Shown one piece after another: positions 25,006-33,709 of a stretch of 33,709 nucleotides of DNA; positions within the stretch are counted from its first letter, which is position 1, and every line of letters begins with the position of its first letter. Origin of the DNA: Saccoglossus kowalevskii (taxonomy: Eukaryota > Hemichordata > Enteropneusta > Harrimaniidae). The notes under the pieces were generated by a model. That model saw only the letters and a list, made by a program, of their open reading frames with translations, was not told where the DNA came from and made no database searches. The DNA lies in NCBI RefSeq assembly GCF_000003605.2, contig NW_003146289.1:113206-146914 (forward strand). The letters are read 5' to 3'. The position numbers and the translations under genes were made by a program.

Positions 25006-26490
25006 TATTTCAATACACGGTCAAGGTATAAGGACCCGAATGCATGATGCCAAGAAGTTGTAAAGGAGTAGACGAAGTCCGATATTCTTAGTTTTAGACT
25101 GTTATGATCTGATTAATATGAATGACATGAAATCCCGTTGTATTTTAAAATATATATTTGTTCACAAGCTCATGCTATCCGACAAACACTTCCGGGAACG
25201 TTAAAGCAACTCGTTCGTTGCATATTAAAGTATACAACGCGTGTAAAATACACTATTTATTTACATGAAATTCGAACACGCGCTGCGCGACGACCACCGA
25301 CCTTTAACCCAATATGCTACAACCATCACCATTAGATTTGTAATCGTCATGGTAGAAAGCAGACCATTTCTGCCAAGCTGATTGTTTATTAAATCTTAAA
25401 TTCACTAAATATTTACAGAGAAAATGTCATCGATATATCTGAATGCGACAATGAATATTTTGTGTTCATTTGTTCTATTTCCTTGTTTCTGAAGTAATTC
25501 ATTCGAATGAAGATGATGTTCCATTAAATTAAAGATTTATATTCTTGTCACAAAATTTTATTTTTGTACCGAATTTATTTTAACGTATTACGACAAACAT
25601 GTGGGACCTTGAGTGCATGTGAGCCATACAGAGTAGGATAGATTGTATCTAATCAAACTCAGTAATCTGTTACCGTATTCTTATATATACATAGCGAGAT
25701 GTAACGTTAGGTATCAATCGACACAGTTACATAATAAATGAGCAAATACAACGCAGTAGGAATGTCCCGAAGTCAAGTAAAGTGGTTGACATTATGAATA
25801 GTATTTAATCTCCGCAGCTGTGTATCCCAGTGTAAATCTATACATGTTTGCAGTATGTCAAATCCTACTTATCCCATGACAAAAGAAATAATCAGCGGGG
25901 AAATTCATCTTCCAGTATTCAATAAAGCCGACATGCTTGGAACATCCATAATTAATATGGGTAGGTTTTCAATTTATGTCGATTGGCTAATTCAAGCCAT
26001 TTACTAATTGTTTACATTGTTTTGCAAACTTAATATTGATCACAGGATGATCCATATAATATCCAATAAATATTAGTTTGTGTCGACTAATGACCTGAGA
26101 ATTGGTTATCATGATGACTTACATGTTATGTATAGAATTAAATTAAATGTACAATCTATTTAGGATCTGGTGGTACACAATGTACACGCAAGTTACATGT
26201 TGTTGAAATTGAATGTATTCTTACTCACAAGAGTACAATTATATCTTCTCGAGCATAAACGAAATGCGTAACACGCTATATGCAATGTATGTATAAATAC
26301 TGGATATAGAGGTAATTTTATGATTTGGACTGTGTTCACAATTAGGTGACACTGTTTTATACAGCCTTATTGACGCCTTCACATGCCATACAACTGATGA
26401 CAACGAGGACGTACAAGGATAATTAACGCAGCTAACGTAGCTGCATGTAGTGGATGCTTAGTTACATCTAACTACATAGAAAAGCAGGTA
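25006..26490 (+). repeat. Tandem ~1.4-kb unit, copy C (full length)
   Basis: Third copy, matching copy B throughout. Anchors: GATGCCAAGA (25046); CACAAGCTCATGCTATCCGACAAAC (about 25157); CTGAAGTAATTCATTCGAAT (about 25489); CGACACAGTTACATAAT (about 25719); GTTGACATTATGAATAGTATTTAAT (about 25785); CATGACAAAAGAAATAATCAG (about 25876); AATATTGATCACAGG (26032); GGTTATCATGATGACTTACATG (about 26104); CATACAACTGATGACAACGAGGACGTAC (about 26386); CTGCATGTAGTGGATGCTTAG (about 26441). Divergence from copy B is substantial, with many substitutions and indels, so the duplication is old. The end is approximate. Confidence 0.82.
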
Positions 26491-26944
26491 CTCATTTAAT
26501 AACCATTTAATAGCAAAGGTTATAAACTGTACGTTTGTAGTGTGGGTTCAAAGATGAACAAGACAGAACTCGGGGCAAAATGTGATTGGCTTACAATCTG
26601 CATCATCGAAGTTTAGACTGTATTTGTAACATGCATGTTACTGATTAAGCCAGATTATTTGCAGTTTATCTAGCTTGCTGCGTTAATAAACGAAGTATGG
26701 CCAATATACTTGAATTTACAGAGATCGGAATGACGTACACACTCGGCTGTACGCCATAGTACATTGTCAAAAGCTATAATATACGTACAGTTGCAATATG
26801 GTAAAATAATTAGGCAATATGTTTGATGATAACATTTGAAAAGATCAAAAAATGCAATTACATTCATAAATAAAATATGCACGGATGTAGCAGCCAGGCA
26901 AATAATTAGTAGTAGGCAGTAGTAGTTGGTAGTAGCAAAATATG
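26491..26944. other. Stretch after the tandem array, nothing assignable
   Basis: AT-rich sequence with a short trinucleotide-like AGTAGTAGGCAGTAGTAGTTGGTAGTAG patch (about 26908-26935). No coding motif or further copy of the 1.4-kb unit was found. Confidence 0.45.
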
Positions 26945-26980
26945 GTACGCGCACACGTGCTCGCACGTGCGTACGCACAC
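26945..26980. repeat. GC-rich alternating purine-pyrimidine palindromic tract
   Basis: Positions 26945-26960 and 26963-26980 alternate strictly between purine and pyrimidine, broken only by TC at 26961-26962. GTACGC...ACGTGC on the left pairs with GCACGTGCGTAC on the right, with a four-base bulge. It is thus both Z-DNA-prone and hairpin-prone. It sits just upstream of the retrotransposon relic. Confidence 0.6.
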
Positions 26981-27029
26981 GACACTGTGTGTTCTACTTA
27001 TGATTGTGATGATCTCGGACCCAGAGAAC

Positions 27030-27930
27030 GTTGTAATCACTTGCACGATACACTTAGCTTGCCATGTCATACGTGTTGATTTACAGTTTCGTGCAATCAA
27101 ATCATTTGATTTGGAAAGCATAGATCTTATTTCACAATTTGATGTTCCTTTGCTGAAAAACAAGCTAAGACGAGACTCCCATAACAGTTAGTTTTCCCTC
27201 TACTGAATTGTTATACTAACGTAGAATGTTCAATTGAATATTGTTGGCGAATAAAAGAAATAAAGTCATGTTTAATGTGTGACTGCAATCAGTAAAAGCA
27301 TGTCAGAGAATTTGGTTTTGGATCAGTACAAGTACATTTTGAACTAATCTGGAAAAACAAACGACTTCCCTCAACATGGTACCGAGTTTGAACAAAATCC
27401 AGCCTACTCGTACGACCGGCCCAGGAATGCCCTGACCTACAACCTGCCGGTTTTTTGCAAGGATCGAGGCTAGACCCATTCTTTTTTTATTTATATTAAT
27501 GATAGCCAATTCTACACATTCATTTCATTTTTGAATCTTTGCAGATGATACAAACCTATTTAAATTCATTCAAAACAACAAATTCAATCTCTCGTAATAT
27601 GATAACGACCTTCAAAGTGTCCATGAGCGGGGCAATGCTAACGAACTTACTATTAATCATGAAAAAAAAATACATGAAAATTGCTGCTGCTCTTTTGTTT
27701 TAAAAACTAAAAATACTAGTCATTATTTCACTCTTCGAATTACAACGATTTATACACATCATCACATTGAAAATTATAAAACCTGCTTAGCCTGTAACAA
27801 GCGTACAACATAACATTAAACTCATTGCCTGATGCATTTAAAACCAGCACTTACAGACATATATTCCAGGCAAAGTTAAAACCCTATTTCTTCAATTTTT
27901 TATTTCTTTATTTGACGATTTTTTGTTTAA
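27030..27930 (+). pseudogene. Non-LTR retrotransposon relic (endonuclease/RT linker, RT core, RT C-terminus)
   Basis: Three separated pieces of a LINE-type ORF2 lie in the right order. First, at about 27070-27190, LQFRAIKSFDLESIDL resembles the segment joining the endonuclease to the reverse transcriptase in CR1/L2/Jockey-like elements. Second, at about 27457-27690, come QGSRLDPFF (compare the RT motif PQGS.LGP), IYIND at 27489-27503 after a one-base shift at a T7 run, then FADDTNLFK at 27538-27564 (the FADD catalytic-site motif) after a second shift, followed by NDLQSVHE and ELTINHEK. Third, at about 27805-27900, YNITLNSLPDAFK and a following FQAKLKPYF match the usual LNSLPD..K..F...LK..L C-terminal signature. 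Large internal deletions, stops and frameshifts make it dead. Clade assignment beyond CR1/L2/Jockey-like is not possible by eye. Confidence 0.82.
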
Positions 27931-29680
27931 ACTATAAATTATATATACATAGGTTACGGACCCAACTAGTTCTATATCATTATGTAATCTCCACCAAAAC
28001 AGAAAAGTATTATGGGTAGCAATTATTAATTATTCACGTGCGTAATATGTATGGTTCAAGTGGGAAGTTTGAAATTGATCACCTAAGGCTTGTCCAATAT
28101 ACAGGTGGTGACGCACGAATGGATACTTATGTATGTATAACCTGAATGCCTTTATTCCTGAATCTTTTATTTTACGAATATATCTTTGATGGCACATAAC
28201 AGTTGTCGAGCCGGAGTAAGTTAAGTGTATATAACAGATATCCTCATTAATTATACTTATTTTCAGTATGGATTACAACAATTATGCCACTGTTGCTGAT
28301 TACACGGGTTTAAACACTCGTTGCCTGGAGGAAGTTAATCCGACTCAGCAAATCCTTAGCAAAGTGTACATATTCCCATAGACATCTTGGTGCCATTTTC
28401 CAACTGAAGTACTTTTTAGTACTCGAAATTGTTAATCTTGTAAGCGAGTATGGCAATTAAAGCAATATTACTATATAAATATATAATTTGTTTTTTGAAA
28501 CAGCATGGAATTCATATATCGCTATATAAATACACTTTGAAGTATTCGAGTTTGTATGCAACAGGTCGTATTCGACCAGTTAAAAAATGTATAAAAAATT
28601 AATTATGCTTATATATGAAATTTCATTTATTATACCTGTAGTAGAAAATAACCACATATTGCAATGCCATATGTGCAGTGACAGTGTGCATGGAGCTGAA
28701 CAAGTTTTTGTATATTATGGTAAACATTTCTGTTGTTCACAGTTGAGCCTCAGGTTTTATCACTCCCTATCACTAACTGTAGTTCAGTGGAGTTTACCAC
28801 CAAGTTACCTAATTCTAACCGCACAACAACACTAAAACACCTTCTGGCATGATCCTCGTCACGTGATAGCGTTACACAACATAGTATACTCAAGTTCTAA
28901 CCTAGCTATGTCATATCTAGATCCATATGATCATCTAGTAAACTAGATTCAGACTTGTCAGAGACAACGTCACCGTGTACGTATGCATGAAGCTACAGCT
29001 TGGTGTGACCTAAACTATGTTAGTGTTTCTGCCTTATGTCTCAGTGGTAAACACATCCATCTTTGCTATGTAGTAACACTTTTTATCTCCACAATCGATT
29101 TACTACAATAAACACCATTTCATTGCCAGTACATTCTGCATGTCAATTTGAGGTGAGTAAACAAAGCAAAGTACATAAATATTTGCTATATCATTCATGA
29201 CATTCATTGACAAAACATGAATGAAATGAAATCAGCCAACTGCAATGTATCCACTGTGACATTAACTATGAATCATGATTACTACTACATAGTAATGACT
29301 CACACAACACAGTTCAACAGTTCAGTGATAACAAGCAATCGAATGTAACTTCACAAATATCACTGTATAACATATCAGCCAGCCCTAAACCCAAACTTCA
29401 AACAAATCCCCATATTACAATAGTCTTAATGACGTCACAATATTTACTAATCGTAATAACACATACAATAGCACGACTCGCACAGAAAGGTAACAATTCA
29501 TAAGCTCGACAAATGTGAAAGCACACACTAATCATGACATAATTTCTGTTCAACTTGAGCAATGTGTCAAGAATTGGCGCCCTGGCGAACAATAATTCAA
29601 CGGCAGATAAACCATGCATCGAAACAATAATGTTTGCACTCAAGATCCGAAAAGAACAATACCTTAACAGAACAGCTTTA
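27931..29680. other. Gene-poor stretch with one weak exon candidate
   Basis: At 28268-28381 a 37-codon frame beginning MDYNNYATVADYTG follows an acceptor-like TTATTTTCAG. It matches no family I know and no donor is clear. The 82-codon frame at 28587-28835 also has no motif. The remainder is AT-rich with no repeats above chance. Confidence 0.35.
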
Positions 29681-30360
29681 AAACACGGATTAACCCCGTG
29701 AAACCGGAACAGGAGCGGTGGTCAAATCACCACAAGGGTAGAGGGATTTCGGGTTGCTAATAAACGATCATTACCACATGTCCAACTCGTCATCGGCCTG
29801 AGTATTATGACAGTTTATTATCACGATGGGTGTGACACCCGGTTATGGCAAAGTCGGCCAATCACACATAAAGCATACCGTATATCTAGAGATTCTTTTT
29901 TGCTTACTCGCTCGGTGCTTCAACGTCAGCCTCCTGAGGTTTTCCAATTATGAAAATAAGTTCGTGTCACAGGATTCAGGGCTCCCCGAGGTTCATGGCT
30001 GACCACACCGGTAACTCAAATTATCCTTCTCTCTGCCATAAGTGTTCATTAGGAATTAGCTCAGTGACTCGGCCGATTTAGATGTAAGTTCAGATTTTCT
30101 AGCACCTTATTTTTTCACCAATCCTGGTCAGAGGTCGGTCACTATAAATAAACATCTCGCTCCTGTACTAATCTGACACACCCCAGCCGCAAACGCATTC
30201 ACGTCCTTGGAATGCAAGTAAATAGCCAAGTTCACAGCCCTGCCTTCCAAGTGGGCGGTAATCAATTACCATGACGACTGCCAATAATCATCCAATGAAT
30301 CTTCTCATGTGATTTATCATGCACTCCCGACTCTAAATACACTTGCTTATGTGGCACATG
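29681..30360. repeat. GC-richer hairpin-bearing block, possible LTR or old repeat
   Basis: Base composition rises towards about 45% G+C over this block. Several small hairpins occur in succession: CACGG/CCGTG near 29684, GTGGT/ACCAC near 29718, and GGGTGT/ACACCC near 29828. Read on the minus strand, TGTGTCAG (30180 backwards) to GGTGTCACA (ending at 29831) would bound a 350-base segment with TG...CA ends, as in an LTR, preceded by a G-rich run. On the plus strand an ACTATAAATA box lies at 30141-30150, and TTAGCTCAGTGACTCGG near 30056 vaguely resembles a tRNA-type A box. No target-site duplication or primer-binding site was found. It could be an LTR, a SINE or an unrelated GC-rich patch. Confidence 0.3.
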
Positions 30361-30861
30361 CTGATCATATATGAAGTCTTTCACCCCTTACTGCAGTTGT
30401 AGATTCCTATAGCAGAGATGCATAACTCAGTATAATTTATAAGGGGAATAAGGGTACATTTAGACAAAAATTCCCTCTCCCTATCATGTAGTAGAGAATT
30501 ATGGAAAAAGAAGATACTACACAAACGTGAGTGTATACCACACATTCACACCAAGCCGGGTACACACACTATCAGCAATCACATCTCATGTCAGACACAA
30601 ATGACAATTTTACAACACAAAAATCTTACCTTTAATTACCTTCTCGACCTCTGACAGAAAAGACAGAAAAGACGCTTGTGTCCACATGTTACCAATCCAC
30701 CTGTCAATCGACCAAAACACCCACCATCTAGAATACCCGTCCCTAAGCTATGCTACAGGAAGGGATCGCTCAAATATCTATGCACAGCAGACATGCAACC
30801 AAATGAGGGACGCCAAATTGAACAAAATTAAATAATATACCAAGAAATGTTACACAAAAGT
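30361..30861. other. Stretch between GC-rich block and minus-strand coding debris
   Basis: Nothing assignable except two 9-base GACAGAAAA copies at 30653-30670. If the flanking features belong to one retroelement, this would be its 3' non-coding region. Confidence 0.35.
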
Positions 30862-31552
30862 CTAGCATTGTTTGTACATGTGAGATGCACATAGAGATCT
30901 AGTACTCACACGAGCCAAGTAGAAACAATTATTATCGCCCCTAAATTCCATATCAAAGCTGTTATCAAGGACTGTATCATTTTGTCTCATAGGTGTAAAA
31001 GCTGGTGTTCTAGGATTGATTTTGGACTTGACTAGTGTATGCGAACAGTCAATCCCATATCGCAAGAAAAGTCTCCAGTTTCTTAATGGGTATTGACTGG
31101 TCTAGTTGCCATGACAACAGAGTCAGTCTCAGATACAACAGCTCCATCATTAGACATTGTTGCTGTCTCTACTTTACTGTATCATCTGGCACCGCATCTG
31201 CCTTCACTTCTGATTCAGAATCCAATTCCATCTCTGGGGGATACAGTGAACATGGTCTTCATGCAACAGCAGTTATGGTCCCTGTCTACTGATTCCCACT
31301 CACGACCATTACTCCCCATTGACATTAGTTCAGGGGTTGCATTAGCAACTTCATGAGGTAAGCACTCTCACTCTTCAGCACTTGTTCTTGCAAATAATCT
31401 TTGTATGGTGCATTGAGATGCTCTGGCTCTTTGTCTCCCCACTCTTTTGACTGGTTTGTCAAGTTCTCATATTGTTGGACGTGTTTCTGCGGGCCTCGAT
31501 GCTGCATGAAAAGACAACCAGAAGTTACGATGCAAGTTCGACATTTTGCCAC
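30862..31552 (-). pseudogene. Possible decayed coding sequence, unidentified
   Basis: On the minus strand, adjacent frames each read as plausible protein and switch at short intervals. They run from 31552 to 31325 (a KEWGDKEPEHLNAPYKDYL segment); then about 31238-31173 (PEMELDSESEVKADAVPDD, acidic); then about 31172-31086 (SNDGAVVSETDSVVMATRPV, followed after a stop by TGDFSCDMGLTV); then 31065-30862 (KSKINPRTPAFTPMRQND). The acidic Ser/Thr-rich text followed by a basic/aromatic stretch is reminiscent of the tail of some Ty3/gypsy polyproteins. There is no protease, RT or integrase motif to prove it. The case rests on codon-like texture only. Confidence 0.25.
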
Positions 31553-33709
31553 CCTTCTAAGGTTTCACATGTCTTATGTGGATCCTTTTCCTACTGATCA
31601 GCAAGCAACATGGATAACCAGGTTTGATGTGTTGATGTGTTGGCAAAGTTTTGATGGTATACATAATATAGATGAAACTCCAAGTTGAAATGGCTATTTA
31701 AGTATGCTCCGATAATATGAAGGGGCAACTTTTAAGTCAAATATAAAGAAGTTTTACTATACCAACGAGTTTAGTGAGGTTTAGTTTTTGGTGAGGCTTT
31801 GCAAGCTCACTTGGGATTCCCCCATTCCAACAGTGAGAGGTCGAGTGACCATCTTGTAAAAGCTAAGGACAAAACAGACCACCAATCCTGAAATTAAGAG
31901 TACATGTGGAAATGTCATTTGCCTACATATACAAAATCGATTGGAGTACACATGTAAAGTGGTTCAGATAAAACTGGGCAAATCCATCAATCGGCATCGA
32001 GTCCGACAAACGTACAAGCTTTGATCTTTTACCATGGGAGATATGGTACTTGTTTTCTTGCTATGATCCAGGATAAGCTCTGGAGCAATGGCAAGGAACA
32101 TATCATGTGAATGAATGAATCAGGCAAAATGACTATCCTATACAAGAAGATGGTACAGATAAAGTCCAATCTGATAAAGGAGTACGAGGTAAGAAACTAT
32201 AGTGATGACAATGCAGTATATATTGTCACTTGTATGGAATGCTCATATCTTAGAATGGGGGGAGGGTATGGCACGTTGTTTCGTATAATAGGAAATTAAT
32301 TACGTGTTGAACACAAGATGTGTAAATTATGTATTTATTATTGCGATGGATAATTAAATTTCGATTCACGAGCAAGACAAACACACTGTAATCAAACAAG
32401 CACCTCTGTACGCCACAGTCATGCGAATCTGTATCCTTTCAGACAACGACATACACAAAGCCAGATATTCAAGTACTAAGATAAGTTGCGTCAGGGGAAA
32501 CATCGTACAGGCAGTTTTCGAATATATATGAGATTCGAACTTGAGACCACGGAAAACCGAGTTTAAATAAATTAAACTAGTAGTAATTTAAATATTATAC
32601 CCATCCAATTTGACTAACCTCTAGTCATAATGCCAAACAGATTGTGCCCATCGAATTGCGTATCTAAATAAAATTAAACATCATGATACTTTCAACATAA
32701 ACTGCAGTTGCACAGGTATGTAGATTTGTGGATGCAGTACAAGACTTCTGAAACGTTTGTAATTCAGTTGAAAAAGATAGAATATCTATTATTACGCTCC
32801 TCTGACCTCTGAAAGATTGTATCATGTATTTGTTATGCGACACATCTACCCATTTAGTAACCGATTAATTAAAATTGCTACTGTGTGGCATGGAGAATGA
32901 AGACATTTGAATTCATCCTTAACTGTTAAGTGTGATAGCGAAGTTTATACCTGGAACTGATGTAAATCGATGTCACGTTGCTGTGTGCAGCAAGTCGAGG
33001 AATAGGAATACGTGAATATGATTACCGACACATTGTGCCATACTAATGATTGGGGATGTTTTATGTATCAAGTGTATTCTAACAGACGCGATAGGGAAAA
33101 CACAGTTGGTAATGCTCTGACATTATTGTGTTGGAGGCGAGCTTACAATTTTTATGTTTTATCCCATAGTCTTTTATTATCGTGATGTGATCTAATTTTA
33201 TTTTGATATTTTCTCATATACTGATGCTACACTGCTACACTGCTTTTCTTTGCATTTCAACGCCACAATACCAACAGTCAATGTATTTAGTCGTACCTTC
33301 TCTTGCACTAACCAATTCAACTGCCACTGTGCAACTAGTGGATTAATAATATTTAATCCATGTTTATGTAGCTTTGGGTTGTAGATTATCATCCTCTTAC
33401 CCTTCATTAATCCTAAGCTACACATTAAGTAACAATTTGTATAACAATTTGTTTACTACTTTAATTTAATCCAATTAAACTCAATTAAAACCCTATGAAT
33501 ATAATTGAGTTTAAAAAAATAGCATTCTTATATGGCACAATTCAATTTAAAATGGCAAATCCCGGTCTAATGGTGGCTTCTATAGTGCATACCACATTAT
33601 TATCCAGCTTCATCTCAAACTCATTGTATATGGACGAGTGTGTGCATACTGGAACTATATAGTTCAATTTGTCATTAGCACTTTGCGTCGCTAATATGCT
33701 TATGAGTCA
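31553..33709. other. Gene-poor stretch to window end
   Basis: A frame near 32000-32189 (FYHGRYGTCFLAMIQDKLW, then after a stop MNESGKMTILYKKM) runs to a consensus donor GAG|GTAAGA at about 32187-32195, hinting at an old exon but matching nothing I recognise. From 32300 to the end the DNA is AT-rich, with no RNA gene, repeat array or convincing ORF. Confidence 0.4.

Noticed and set aside
22531-26490. CRISPR-like array
   Set aside because: Repeat units are about 1.4 kb, diverged and without spacers, in eukaryotic DNA.
27303-27509. 68-codon minus-strand ORF
   Set aside because: It is antisense to the reverse transcriptase relic, which carries the recognisable motifs on the + strand.
29831-29971. 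141-base segment bounded by TGTGACAC and GTGTCACA
   Set aside because: Eight-base inverted pairs at this spacing are expected dozens of times by chance in a window this size, and the flanks show no target-site duplication. It is kept only as part of the weak LTR-like discussion.
30050-30115. tRNA-like or SINE head at TTAGCTCAGTGACTCGG
   Set aside because: A proper B box and a cloverleaf could not be formed. Only the A-box-like word is suggestive.

Overview
This window is AT-rich eukaryotic DNA, roughly two-thirds A+T by eye. It most likely comes from an invertebrate metazoan, probably marine. That reading rests on the mobile-element families present, the long gene-poor stretches, the dispersed small palindromes and microsatellites, and a 340-base run of N that marks a scaffold gap. 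There is no dense ORF packing, operon or rRNA that would suggest bacteria or an organelle. I found no intact protein-coding gene. Nearly all short ORFs look like chance openings in AT-rich sequence.

Layout. Positions 1 to about 16.3 kb are mostly featureless intergenic or intronic DNA. They contain (TA)n tracts, a G11 run, a strictly alternating pyrimidine-purine tract at 4673-4698, an old two-copy tandem duplication at 9554-9890, a bulged hairpin at 12281-12333 and a 57-bp near-perfect palindrome at 13195-13251. A short repeat block with a CGAGGC-aaa-GCCGAGG motif lies at 16380-16620, and the assembly gap at 17477-17816.

The most informative locus is about 18.8-21.45 kb on the + strand. It is a decayed copy of a large, apparently intronless protein of a family that I recall as multicopy and mostly unnamed in invertebrate genomes. 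At least four in-frame stops or frameshifts can be placed closely. Reading through them gives an ordered series of conserved blocks ending in a truncated domain with VIDGGSLLHR and VVFDGY...KD..HLRR. These resemble the first acidic motifs of PIN-like/FEN-XRN-type 5' nucleases; that assignment is inference.

From about 22.5 to 26.5 kb there is a diverged tandem array of a roughly 1.4-kb non-coding unit. It has two full copies and one copy lacking its final ~0.4 kb. From about 27.0 to 27.93 kb there is a + strand relic of a non-LTR retrotransposon, with an endonuclease/RT linker-like stretch, PQGS..DP, FADDTN and a C-terminal LNSLPD motif.

From about 29.68 to 30.36 kb there is a GC-richer, hairpin-bearing block. 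It lies next to possible minus-strand coding debris at 30862-31552. Together these may be the 3' part of an old retroelement, but this is weak. The rest, to 33709, is gene-poor. The genes do not work together as a system: the window is a record of mobile-element insertion, decay and local duplication.
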